Positions 30,312 to 38,692 of a stretch of DNA of 64,000 nt are shown piece after piece. Each line of letters opens with the position of its first letter. Position 1 is the stretch's first letter. A program made the position numbers and the translations under genes. The notes under the pieces were generated by a model that worked only from the letters and a program-made list of their open reading frames with translations, ran no database searches and was not told the DNA's origin. Source of the stretch: JAJYIW01 sp963781665 (lineage in GTDB: Bacteria > Chloroflexota > Anaerolineae > Anaerolineales > Anaerolineaceae); assembly GCA_963781665.1 (NCBI GenBank), contig CAWAGA010000002.1, forward strand, positions 5,022,001-5,086,000, in the 5' to 3' direction.

Positions 30312-30731
30312 ATGAACGATTATTACGGTTTCCATCAAGAAAATGTTCAAGGTCCGGCAAACATTGTGCAGTCTGATGTTGTCCAGACCACAGATTTCAA
30401 GCAAGAAGAGGAAAATAAACCGGAAGCCCAAGCGCCGGCCCTGCCAGTTGTCGAGAGTGGCTCAGTAGCCTTACTCAGTGCCGAAGAGGTTGATGAATTT
30501 CAATTACATTGGAACTCGATCCAGGCCAAATTTGTCGATGAACCGCACACTTCAGTAGAACAGGCCGATGCGCTTGTGTCGGAGGCGGTGGAGCGAATCG
30601 TCCGGGCGGTTACGAATAAAAAAACGATGCTGAATGGACAATGGATCAATAACGCGGATATCTCAACCGAAGATCTTCGGATTGCACTAAAGGGCTACCG
30701 GTCATTTTTTAAAAATCTCCTTGCCATGTAA
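30312..30731 (+). CDS. Hypothetical protein related to the FGPEY family core
   Basis: A 139-residue soluble protein. The N-terminal half is low complexity (Gln/Glu/Pro/Val rich). From about residue 58 it contains LSAEEVDEFQLHWNSIQAKFVDEPHTSVEQADALVSE, which parallels the W-x-x-I/K-Q-x-x-FVD-P-x-x-x-V segment of the upstream membrane protein, and ends with TEDLRIALKGYRSFFKNLL, like the TEELRQAMVSYHNLY of that protein. It therefore looks like an unanchored relative, probably a partner. Function unknown. Same operon as 29728; followed by a terminator. Confidence 0.6.
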   Translation: MNDYYGFHQENVQGPANIVQSDVVQTTDFKQEEENKPEAQAPALPVVESGSVALLSAEEVDEFQLHWNSIQAKFVDEPHTSVEQADALVSEAVERIVRAVTNKKTMLNGQWINNADISTEDLRIALKGYRSFFKNLLAM

Positions 30732-30770
30732 CCTTTGAGCTCGGTATAGAGCGCCAATAGCAGGCATACT

Positions 30771-30806
30771 CTCTGCGGAAAGAGTAAATGCACCTTTTCC
30801 GCAGAG
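30771..30806 (+). terminator. Strong hairpin after the 29728-30731 operon
   Basis: CTCTGCGGAAA (30771-30781) pairs perfectly with TTTCCGCAGAG (30796-30806), an 11-bp stem with a 14-nt loop, 40 bp after the stop. No long T-tract follows. Confidence 0.5.
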
Positions 30807-30942
30807 CCAGAAGTTTAGCCAGGCGCGATTAGCCGGCTCTCGACCTCAGATTCGGAGCTGGCTTAATGACATAATTTCATAAAAAACGATTGGTCGCACC
30901 TGAGCCAGGTCATGGGTTCAGCGGCAAAGAAGGATGGGCTAT

Positions 30943-32076
30943 ATGCCTGGGATAAAAGATCTCGTCAATGTTTGGAAAAACACGAAGGAAGTCGATCTGC
31001 GTCCGTTCCGGAAAGCAGCTCTTACCCCTATAAAGTTTGCCATCGTTGGCCAGCCAGGTGTCGGCCGCCATACCCTGGCTGATCAGCTTCGTAGCGATCC
31101 CCAACGTCCGGAAAATACAACTCAAACGATGGTGCTAATTTCGGACCTGAATTCGGCGGATTTGGCTGACGCAGCCGAATTGATTTTCCTCATGCTTGAT
31201 GCCACTTCAACTGACTTCCGCCTGGAACAATCATTGGCGCGGAAATGGACTAACACAGGTAAGAAAGTTTTGGTTTTTGTCAATAAAATAGATCTGTTAG
31301 GAAACAAGCCGTTAATGACTAATGCGCTGGGATGGGAGATGGAGCAGGTCCTGCACGGTTCGGCAAATAACTCGGTTTTCGTGCAGCGTGAGTTCGTCCC
31401 GGCTATCCTGGATCTTCTTCCGGAGCGCCATCTGGCTTTAGGCCGCCAATTTCCCCTATTTCGGGAAGCCATTGCGCACCAATTGATTAAAGATGCTTGT
31501 TTTTCCAATACTATCTATTCGATCAGCACGGGAATGGCAGAGGTATTCCCTGTCTTTGATATCCCCCTCAACATAACCGACATGATAGTGCTGACCAAAA
31601 CTCAGGCATTCCTGGTCTACAAGCTGGGCTTAGCGTTGGGCTTTTCTACTCGCTGGCAAGATTACCTAGGTGAGTTCGGCAGTGTTATCGGTGGTGCTTT
31701 TGTGTGGCGGCAACTGGCGCGTATGTTGATAGGCCTGATCCCAATTTGGGGCATCGTGCCGAAGATAGCAATTGCTTATTCTGGAACTTATGTTGTCGGA
31801 CATTTTGTTCTGCAATGGTATCTCACCGGGCGTCATTTATCCAAACAGCAAATGAGCGCCATCTATAACCAAGCCTTTATTAATGGAAAAAATATCGCTT
31901 TAAATATGATATCCTCGCTGTCGCACCGGCATCCTGACAAGCGCAAAACTACCCAGCTGCAGGCACGCAATTTTAAACCTTGCCTGTCCTGCGGAAAGCC
32001 AAATGCGCCTGATGCTCTTTTCTGCCAGTACTGCGGCGGAACCGTTCAACCCTCTTTACTGCAGAAGGCTGCTTAG
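30943..32076 (+). CDS. GTPase-like protein with DUF697-type membrane region and zinc ribbon
   Basis: A 377-residue protein (from ATG 30943, with AAGGA 8 bases before; an ATG at 30934 is within the ribosome-binding site). The P-loop GQPGVGRHTL departs from the G-x-x-x-x-GK-S/T consensus because the invariant Lys is replaced by Arg, while NKID (G4) is intact; a clear G3 DxxG is not seen. The C-terminal half resembles DUF697, with hydrophobic segments GGAFVWRQLARMLIGLIPIWG. It ends in a zinc ribbon C-LSC-GKPN...FCQYCG. It may be a membrane-associated stress GTPase with reduced or altered nucleotide hydrolysis; the role is inference. Confidence 0.7.
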   Translation: MPGIKDLVNVWKNTKEVDLRPFRKAALTPIKFAIVGQPGVGRHTLADQLRSDPQRPENTTQTMVLISDLNSADLADAAELIFLMLDATSTDFRLEQSLARKWTNTGKKVLVFVNKIDLLGNKPLMTNALGWEMEQVLHGSANNSVFVQREFVPAILDLLPERHLALGRQFPLFREAIAHQLIKDACFSNTIYSISTGMAEVFPVFDIPLNITDMIVLTKTQAFLVYKLGLALGFSTRWQDYLGEFGSVIGGAFVWRQLARMLIGLIPIWGIVPKIAIAYSGTYVVGHFVLQWYLTGRHLSKQQMSAIYNQAFINGKNIALNMISSLSHRHPDKRKTTQLQARNFKPCLSCGKPNAPDALFCQYCGGTVQPSLLQKAA

Positions 32077-32107
32077 AGTTCATATTCCTGGGGGAAAATT
32101 CTTTTGC

Positions 32108-32962
32108 TCAATTTGCCATGCGGCGTCCACGCAGCATGTTGAGCCCTTGCGAACACAAGCTTAATTGGGCAATCAATAACCAACCGATTACAAAGGTCAG
32201 GCTCCAGGCGATTGTCGTTACCCAAACTGGCGCCGCTAGTTGCGCGGTTTCAACCCGGTCCGCAAGCTGATTGGTGACTGATTTATATTGGTCTATGACA
32301 GTCTGCGCATTTCCGAGGTTGGTGCTGATGGCTTGAGTGGTATCCGAGATTTTGTTTAACTCGTCCTCCACAATGCTCAGGTTAGCCTTACCATCAGTCA
32401 GGCTGGTGTTGATGGTGGCCAGCATAGGCGTTAGCGAATTCAGGCTGGTTGAAACCTGGGCCAGAGCGGTATGCAAAGGCACATCAGGTTTATAAGCGTT
32501 CGCCTGCAAAAAAGGAAGGCTGGTCAGGGTTGCTAACGCGCTGTCAATGAGCAGTGCGCTGCTTTGAGCCGAGGCCAGCGAGGTTTGGGTGGCGTTAACT
32601 GAAGCTGGCAAGTCCTTGCTGGTCAGGCTGGTCAATGCATCGAACATCGGGCCAGTGTCATGGATCGCTTGTGCCAATGCCTGAGTAGTGGTTTGCAGTG
32701 AAGCTACGTCATCCGTTGTGGTCTGGACCACCTGGCTGACGATGGTAAGACCGTCATGAGTGGTGGTAAGAGCCTGGTCAAACAAAGACAGGTTATCAAT
32801 CACGGTTTGTGTCACTACTGGCTGGTAGCGCCATATTTCAATCAGACCAAAGACGCTGACTAAAATCCCAGCAGCTGCAGTAATAACTAAAAGAAACCCG
32901 AACAGTCTTCTTAGATTCACATTGTTAACCAGGCTGGCACTCGCCCACACGACCCACTGCAA
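32108..32962 (-). CDS. Two-span membrane protein with a long helical periplasmic region
   Basis: A 284-residue protein with membrane spans at about residues 20-42 and 255-275 and between them a Thr/Ser/Leu-rich helical region (repeated TT-x-x-L, SLT), like the sensor portion of a chemoreceptor but without any signalling domain. The start is uncertain: the listed start is TTG, and a GTG at 32920 (VNLRRLFG) would suit a signal-anchor better. No family recognised. It converges with the GTPase-like gene. Confidence 0.5.
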   Translation of the reverse strand: MQWVVWASASLVNNVNLRRLFGFLLVITAAAGILVSVFGLIEIWRYQPVVTQTVIDNLSLFDQALTTTHDGLTIVSQVVQTTTDDVASLQTTTQALAQAIHDTGPMFDALTSLTSKDLPASVNATQTSLASAQSSALLIDSALATLTSLPFLQANAYKPDVPLHTALAQVSTSLNSLTPMLATINTSLTDGKANLSIVEDELNKISDTTQAISTNLGNAQTVIDQYKSVTNQLADRVETAQLAAPVWVTTIAWSLTFVIGWLLIAQLSLCSQGLNMLRGRRMAN

Positions 32963-33074
32963 TCGGTTTTAGGAAATCTGTACGACATTTTTCCCAGATT
33001 CAACGAGTGTGGACCTGAAAAATTATCCGCACAATCATCTTCGACGGACCTACCAAATCATCACAGCGTGGAGC

Positions 33075-33233
33075 TTACAACACCCCAAGGAGATGCAAAA
33101 CGAATAGAATGATGGCAATTACGATCAAAGTGTGAATCCAATTGCCGGTGCGAGGGAAGCTTGAACTGATGTTCCGGCCGAAAAAGCCGAGAAGCCATAG
33201 GATTACTAGAATAATAATGATTGTCCACAACAT
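33075..33233 (-). CDS. lmo0937 family small membrane protein
   Basis: A 52-residue protein, MLWTIIIILVILWLLGFF followed by a short polar loop and a second span ending LHLLGVL, matching the lmo0937 family. The start at 33233 is preceded by AAGGAG 7 bases upstream. Function unknown; the family is found with general-stress genes. Promoter module D lies about 660 bp upstream in the right orientation but at an unusual distance. Confidence 0.8.
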   Translation of the reverse strand: MLWTIIIILVILWLLGFFGRNISSSFPRTGNWIHTLIVIAIILFVLHLLGVL

Positions 33234-33290
33234 GAGAATTCTCCTTATCAAATAGTTAGGTGCGCCAGTCCAGCGCTGATTTGCGATATT

Positions 33291-33362
33291 CATAGAAGCT
33301 GAGGTCGGCATTTAACTCCCATTATTATTTGTCCCATAAGGAAATGTCGCCTCAGCTCTATG
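33291..33362. repeat. Imperfect 20-bp inverted repeat
   Basis: CATAGAAGCTGAGGTCGGCATTT (33291-33313) pairs with the complement of AAATGTCGCCTCAGCTCTATG (33342-33362) with two bulges and one mismatch. It lies within the 5' untranslated region that would be made from promoter D before the lmo0937 gene, so it could form a leader-RNA stem. Confidence 0.5.
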
Positions 33363-34036
33363 AAAGCTATCGAATAAGCCGGGTAAAGCTGAGTAATAAC
33401 GTCACCTACACGGTCGAAAGTCCAACACCTTACCATTCGTTTTACACATTTACGACCTGAACCGCTTTTGCTTCAATGAACAGATTGGCGACTCCGAACC
33501 GAACTGTTCATCATTCTGGACCGTGTTTTTCTTGAATGCGAGCGTCTGTTTCTGAGTGTTTTTCTCATTCTCCACGCGTTGTCCTGGTGGTTTGTCTTGC
33601 CTTCGTTATTCCGCTGCGATGACCATTACATCTCAACTCATAAACCATATCCATAGACCTGCCATCGTATGAAGCGCGCTGAGGTAAAACATCTTGAGAT
33701 TCAAATTAGCTTCATTTGTCACTCAGCTGATTTCTCACATCTTAGTCGTTCTTGAACATCAGCCTCCCTGCATTATTCGTTAGTTTTGTTAAGGTTCAAC
33801 CTGTTGACCAGTAACTCTAGATTTTACGTTATCCCTGGTTTTTCTCCTTTTCAGTTTACCTGAGGCTTGAGGTCATCTTTGTTGCTGCATCTACTATATC
33901 GGCTAAGACAGGCGCTGGCAATCAGCCTCATGCTGATTTAAGTGTAGGATAAATTGCGATCAACTGTCGGTATTTTGACTACGTGTGCTTTCCAGATCTC
34001 GTTGACGTTCTTTTTTTTCAAGGCAGCAATTTCCCT
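33312..34036. other. Long intergenic region holding promoter module D, no protein gene seen
   Basis: About 720 bp between the lmo0937 start region and the sortase end. Promoter module D (33893-33982) points left into a stretch of about 660 bp with no open frame of protein-like composition. It may encode a long leader or a small RNA. Confidence 0.5.
33893..33982 (-). promoter_or_regulatory. Composite promoter module, copy D (no adjacent ORF)
   Basis: In gene sense: GTAGTCAAAATACCGACA, 27 bp (one shorter than the others), ATCAGC-ATGAG-GCTGATT, 21 bp, then -10 TATAGT. No ORF starts nearby; the next minus gene is lmo0937, about 660 bp away. Confidence 0.8.
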
Positions 34037-34901
34037 TTACGGTCTGATGGGCGTAAGCCGCGGGATTATCTTGAATTCATTGTTGACACCCAGATTAACC
34101 GGGGTCGCCACTATGATCAGCCGGTGTGTATTGTTTTCGTGCGGCCAGCAGGTAACCAACGTCAATCGCTCGTCCTTCGAAGGCTCAATCCATTGAGCAT
34201 TCTTGAGTTCTGACTTCCATGGGCTGATTTCTCTCTGGGAGAATCATTTTCAGTGCTATTGTGTAGGTAAACTCTTTATTGCCCGAATAGACCAATATCA
34301 GATCTCCTACTTGTAAATCAACCAGGTGAGCAAAGACTTCACCGTATTCATTATGATGCCCGACCAGTACAGTATTGCCAATGACTCCCAGAGGTGCTGA
34401 AGTTATGAGCTGCCCAGCAGCGAACAGGTCTGGTGCCTTCCATTGCTGATAACGTTGCCCTTGATACTCAAAGTCTATGAAACTTGCTAATATCACTGGC
34501 GCATCTAAATCGATGGATGGGATGACAATCCGGTCCGGGATCCAATTTGGTTCTGAGGTTGAGGTTGGCGATGGATCATCGCTCGCAGCCGGGTCGTTCC
34601 AGCCAATTGGTGGGGAGGCAGGTGTTACTGTCTCCGAGGATATGTTTAGTGGAACCTCTGAAAGACCGCTCGTTTGCGCGACCAGCGTCGGGGCTCCCCC
34701 CGGGTCAACGAGCTCCAATTCGGGAATAATAATCGGAGCAAATCCTTTGCTCGATTGGCCTGGGTTGCCTATCGGATCTATAGGTGAGGGAATTGGATGC
34801 GTTTCCGAAAGGACGCTGGCAGCTGTCGCCCCACTGATGAGCAGACCTAACCCAATCAGCAAAATGCTCGCTACATTCAAGGGCATCCGCCAGTTACGCA
34901 C
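34037..34901 (-). CDS. Sortase (class E/F-like), frameshifted before the catalytic Cys
   Basis: Transpeptidase that anchors LPxTG proteins to the envelope. The GTG start at 34901 follows GGAGG. An N-terminal anchor and Pro/Ser linker precede the sortase barrel. WIPDRIVIPSIDLDAPV, GNTVLVGHHNEYG (catalytic His) and GDLILVYSG are in the first frame. The frame breaks at about 34208-34213; the shifted frame restores LTLVTCWP (catalytic Cys) and HRLIIVATPV (catalytic Arg), ending at 34037. Full length is about 287 residues. Its likely substrate, the LPVTG protein, is encoded by the adjacent upstream gene at 35066. Confidence 0.75.
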
Positions 34902-35065
34902 CTTTATGTCTTACCTCCGTAGACTATTGCTCACTATATGGTCATCGTCGCCATCCCTGTTCAGGATCGTGACCACCCCCTTTCAGAATATCGAGCCTGA
35001 TCAGGGCGAGGGAAGACCCACAGTGGATATCCTATAGTGCTTGTGATGCCCCAATACAATCAAGA

Positions 35066-36073
35066 TTAAAGCCGCCGGTCTACTTTCGGATTCTTGAGCC
35101 GCAGCGTGAACCCAAGCAGCACCATTCCCAGGCCCAAAGCTCCCACGCCAAAAAGCATCCATTTCTGAGTAGCAAGCGCCTGTGCACCGGCAATATCAGC
35201 CCCGGTCACGGGTAAGAGGACTGCCGGTGTGGCACTAGCTTTAGGTGTTTCAGTTTTTGGGCTGCTCGTGGGTGGCACTCCTGTCGGAGGAATTTCAGTT
35301 TGTGGGCTGCTCGTGGGTGGTACGACTGTGGGAGGAATTTCAGTCGAGGCGGCAGCGCAGGTTGGACCGGAAATGGTGTCGTTGATTAGCGTCACATTTC
35401 CAGTCAATGCCAGGGCTCGGCCATCCAGACTTACAGAGTCTCCGAACGTAATGCTGGTGTTGGCAATAATCGTTCCAACGAACGAACCGCCGGAGATGGC
35501 TGCACTGCTGGTGACGTGCCAAAACACGTCACATGCCATCGCCCCATTAGTCAAGGTCACCGAACCGCTTGAGTTGAGGTCAGACGCCACGAGGAAAATA
35601 TAGACGCCAGGGCCGTCCAGCGTAAGAACCCCAGACAGCAAAGCCGAACCCACAGAATACACACCTGGGGTGAGGGTCAATCCAGTCAGGTCGGGGCCAG
35701 CCGGCGAAGCGTCGCCTGCCTGGGCTGTTAGTGCAAGGTCCGCGGTACTGGCGTCAGCTTCTGCCCCATTCACTTCAGGAGCAACGACTGTCCCACCTGC
35801 GGTACCCGGGGGAAAGCCAGTGATGGAGTCAGCGCCGTCGGCACCAACATTTCCAGATAGGACGGAATTACCGGTATTGGTTACCCCTGCTTTTCCCAGT
35901 ACCGAGTAACTTGCTGCTGCACCCAACCCTGGTGCGGTTGCGGACAGTGGCGCAGCCTGGACGCCTCCACCTGTCATGCTGAGCGCGAAAGCAAGTGCCA
36001 GGCTCACGATTCCCGCCGCAAATATAAAACTGGACAAGCGCCTTGGTTTATTTATTTTTCTATTCTTTCTCAT
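35066..36073 (-). CDS. DUF3494 ice-binding-like surface protein with LPxTG anchor
   Basis: A 335-residue exported protein. The start at 36073 (MRKNRK) follows GGAG; the frame extends upstream without a better site. A signal peptide ends around GGVQAAPLS. The DUF3494 (ice-binding protein-like) beta-solenoid spans about residues 55-245, with LGAAASYSVLGKAGVTNTG, VYSVGSALLSGVLTLDG and VFWHVTSSAAISGG typical of the fold. Three copies of a PPT-x-x-P-x-S spacer follow, then the sorting signal LLPVTGAD, a hydrophobic span and a basic tail (RLKNPKVDRR). It sits next to a sortase gene. Despite the name, such proteins are often adhesins. Confidence 0.85.
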   Translation of the reverse strand: MRKNRKINKPRRLSSFIFAAGIVSLALAFALSMTGGGVQAAPLSATAPGLGAAASYSVLGKAGVTNTGNSVLSGNVGADGADSITGFPPGTAGGTVVAPEVNGAEADASTADLALTAQAGDASPAGPDLTGLTLTPGVYSVGSALLSGVLTLDGPGVYIFLVASDLNSSGSVTLTNGAMACDVFWHVTSSAAISGGSFVGTIIANTSITFGDSVSLDGRALALTGNVTLINDTISGPTCAAASTEIPPTVVPPTSSPQTEIPPTGVPPTSSPKTETPKASATPAVLLPVTGADIAGAQALATQKWMLFGVGALGLGMVLLGFTLRLKNPKVDRRL

Positions 36074-36352
36074 CTTGCATCTCCATTCGGACCAGCCGTA
36101 AGCTGGCATGATTCCAAAACGTTGAGAAATCGTCGGTGGTGACACCCCCGATACCGGTTGATTTCAGGTAAACACTGCCTTTGCGATGGTTCAGGTAACT
36201 TGGCGCACTCCTTCGAGTTCTAGTCAGTTGTTTATTTCTCCCTCCCTGGGTCAGTTTGCCCTAACGCTGGTCACACCTGAGCCTGGGTTCCGAGGAGATG
36301 AGCAGTTGGAGCAATTGACCGATTTGCTCCAACCTGTGATCCAAAGCTTAAT

Positions 36353-36850
36353 TTACCTGATGGTGGTATTAGTGGTCCGTTCATTTCCGGGGCCGCCAGG
36401 GGTCTGTTCTCGCGTCGAGCGCGTGACTGTGCGCGACGTGGGCCGGTAGGCAAAAATCTGGATCACGCGAACCAGAACCCAGAAAAGTAATGCATAGACT
36501 GCCATTGCAACAAGGGTTGTCACCTCAAGGATCGACCCCCCGGCAGTAGGTGTCCCAAATAAGGCATTAAAGGGTGCCACAAATACCCCGGTAATACCGT
36601 AAATGAAAACGGCGAAGCCGCTGCCCGCGTTGGCCGCTACCAATTTTAATATGAAGCGAAGCCCCAATAAAATCTCCATTATGCCAAGCAAGGTATACAG
36701 GATCCGGTTGAGTTGAACCCCTTGCATCCGTCGCTCCGCGGCAACATCGCGAGTCACTTCCTCACTCGATGCATAACCTGGCTGTTGAGTGACAACGGTT
36801 TCTGCGCGTCGGTCCACTCCTACTTGATTAACATCTTGATTTTCTGTCAT
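36353..36850 (-). CDS. YggT family membrane protein
   Basis: A 165-residue protein of the YggT family (PF02325). After a 45-residue polar N-terminus it has a span LLGIMEILLGLRFILKLVAAN, a second hydrophobic segment containing APFNALFG, and a third span AVYALLFWVLVRVIQIFAY. Members are linked to osmotic and K+ stress and cell-division plane placement in some bacteria; function here unknown. It is third in the operon of the 37717, 37056 and 36850 genes. Confidence 0.75.
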   Translation of the reverse strand: MTENQDVNQVGVDRRAETVVTQQPGYASSEEVTRDVAAERRMQGVQLNRILYTLLGIMEILLGLRFILKLVAANAGSGFAVFIYGITGVFVAPFNALFGTPTAGGSILEVTTLVAMAVYALLFWVLVRVIQIFAYRPTSRTVTRSTREQTPGGPGNERTTNTTIR

Positions 36851-36900
36851 GGAATTCTCCTTAATGTCTCGTTTTTACGTAGTAAGTAAAACCAAATGGC

Positions 36901-37056
36901 TCATCGACCCAGCAAGATCAAGATACCCGCTGCAATCGCCAGTATTGCCATAATGGTGGGTAATGCCGAAAAGCTCAAGTTAAATAACCCGATCAATCCG
37001 GTTAAGATAAGCCAAATAGCAAGTAATAACAATCCGAGGTTCTTTGTGAGTCGCAT
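36901..37056 (-). CDS. Small two-span membrane protein
   Basis: A 51-residue protein starting MRLTKNLGLLLLAIWLIL, with a short loop NLSFSALPTI and a second span ending ILILLGR. The start at 37056 is preceded by AAGGAT. It lies between the FGPEY-family gene (73 bp) and YggT (50 bp) in an operon driven by promoter module E. No known function. Confidence 0.7.
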   Translation of the reverse strand: MRLTKNLGLLLLAIWLILTGLIGLFNLSFSALPTIMAILAIAAGILILLGR

Positions 37057-37129
37057 TTTTTCACTTATCCTTTCGATCTAAAAGACAAAACATTTCCAAT
37101 CTTCTTTCTGTGTGAATAACGTATGATTT

Positions 37130-37717
37130 TTATCCATTCGTCTCTACCTTCTTTTCCTCGGTTACAGCATCATTGACTTCCATAGTTCCCAGTAATTGAT
37201 CATAAAGGGAGTGGTAATAGACCATTGCCTGCCGGAGATCTTCAGTCGATGCCCCCTTGCGTTGATTCTTTTCAGCGATGTCAAACGCTTTGCGATAATC
37301 TGTAACGAGATTTGGATACATAACAGATATGTCGGCGGCGCGCTGTTCGAAATCTGACACCGGGATTCCACGGGCGATCATCACATCTGAAATTAACCGG
37401 TTGGCTTCTTCAACCGATTTTGAGGGATTATCCACGAAATCGGCCTGGGTTTTAGTCCACTCGCCGCGATAACGATTCCTTTCTCCATCGTTCAAGGCGC
37501 GGATTTCCAGGTTGGTAACCCGTTTCTCTCGCCCTTTAAGCGTTTCTTCAGCCACGCGTCGATTCCCTGCTTGATCCAAAGTGTGTTTATATTCTGGGCC
37601 GAATTTCTCACGTAATTTTTGACTGCAACTCCTACGGATAATCGTCCAGACAGTAAGAATGGCGATGATCAGTAAGACAACAACGACGAGGATTAGAACC
37701 TGAGTTCCACTATTCAC
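37130..37717 (-). CDS. Conserved membrane-anchored protein, FGPEY family (paralogue of 29728-30288)
   Basis: A 195-residue protein with an N-terminal span and the same order of motifs as the 29728 product: REKFGPEYKHTLDQAGNR, REKRVTNLEIRALN, W-x-K-x-Q-x-x-FVDNPSKSV, RAADISVMYPNLV and STEDLRQAMVYYHSLY. The C-terminus has an extra acidic tail. Both paralogues have their own copy of the same promoter module, with -10 hexamers about 50 bp upstream of the start codons. Function unknown. Confidence 0.75.
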   Translation of the reverse strand: MNSGTQVLILVVVVLLIIAILTVWTIIRRSCSQKLREKFGPEYKHTLDQAGNRRVAEETLKGREKRVTNLEIRALNDGERNRYRGEWTKTQADFVDNPSKSVEEANRLISDVMIARGIPVSDFEQRAADISVMYPNLVTDYRKAFDIAEKNQRKGASTEDLRQAMVYYHSLYDQLLGTMEVNDAVTEEKKVETNG

Positions 37718-37765
37718 TTGAAGCCTCCTTCAACCTGGTAAAAAAGCATTGGTGTTTCTACATCT

Positions 37766-37856
37766 ACTATATCGTCATAGACGTGCGCTGGCTATCAGCG
37801 TGAACCTGATTTAGGTGTAGGGTAAAAATGCGATCGGCTGTCAGCGTTTGGACTAC
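37766..37856 (-). promoter_or_regulatory. Composite promoter module, copy E (37717 operon)
   Basis: In gene sense: GTAGTCCAAACGCTGACA, 28 bp containing CCTACAC, ATCAGG-TTCAC-GCTGATA, 21 bp, then -10 TATAGT (37766-37771). The start at 37717 is 48 bp downstream. Confidence 0.85.
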
Positions 37857-38095
37857 ATTAACAAACGCTCATCGTTTGGCAGCCTCCGCCCTCCACCTAC
37901 AAAGTGCAAGCCGCCTGGAGCTGGGTGTTCATGCGCGCCAAGCGAAATAATCATTCGGCACAAACCGCATTAATGGAAACATAAACTTCCACGCGGTTTC
38001 GATGGGTAAGCTAAGCTAAAGCTAACTGCTTGCCTGAGACAATAATGAAAAAGCCCGATCTCTTACGGCGTTAAAGAGAAGGCCTGAGGTATGGC

Positions 38096-38413
38096 TTAAA
38101 ATCTCATGGAAGGGATCCGGTTGCGGTGGCGGTAGGTGCCGCTGTGTCCGGCCAGATCGACCAGGAGGGCAACTCCCAGGATAATCCATTCGTAGCCCAC
38201 GATGCCCCCCGGAGAGAGAATAAGATAAGCCAGGGTCGTCCAGGGCAGTAAAATGGCTCCAACCAATGTCCATAACCAGGCCGGGATAACCGGGATTCCC
38301 GGTATGACCCAAGCCTTAAAGGGAAGATCGTGAGATTGCGGGTTCACCAGCCACCAGGCCAGAATTCCGATCCGCGAAATGAGCACTAAGAAAAGGGTAG
38401 TAATACAACACAT
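38096..38413 (-). CDS. Small membrane protein of unknown function
   Basis: A 105-residue protein with three hydrophobic spans: an N-terminal ITTLFLVLISRIGILAWWLV, a middle WLWTLVGAILLPWTTLAYLI and a third IILGVALLVDLAG, ending in a basic tail with YRHRNRIP. No family known to me, but sequence of this type is frequent in Chloroflexota stress clusters. Promoter module F directs it. Confidence 0.6.
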   Translation of the reverse strand: MCCITTLFLVLISRIGILAWWLVNPQSHDLPFKAWVIPGIPVIPAWLWTLVGAILLPWTTLAYLILSPGGIVGYEWIILGVALLVDLAGHSGTYRHRNRIPSMRF

Positions 38414-38476
38414 GGTTTCCTCCTCATATCAATTGAGACAATCGCCTTCTCAGAGAGATAGATAACGGGTGAAATC

Positions 38477-38567
38477 ATCATAATGTCATCTCGCTTCGCT
38501 GACTATCAGCACAACTCTGAAGTAGGTGTAAGCCTTGAGACTGCTGGGTTGTCAGTAATTGTCCTAC
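38477..38567 (-). promoter_or_regulatory. Composite promoter module, copy F (38413 gene)
   Basis: In gene sense: GTAGGACAATTACTGACA, 28 bp containing CTTACAC, TTCAGA-GTTGT-GCTGATA, 21 bp, then -10 TATGAT (38477-38482). The start at 38413 is 63 bp downstream. Confidence 0.85.
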
Positions 38568-38692
38568 ATTAGACCAAAATGACGATTTGAATGCTCCAAA
38601 CAAACTAACCCGGGCTATAATATTAACAATGAAACTGTTTTTAAAAATCGGTCACGTGTTGAACCGAATCTGGAGGAAGGCAGGTTGGTTCG

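Noticed and set aside
36896..37081. 61-residue plus-strand frame
   Set aside because: It is the complement of the 51-residue membrane protein gene on the minus strand, which has a ribosome-binding site and sits in an operon.
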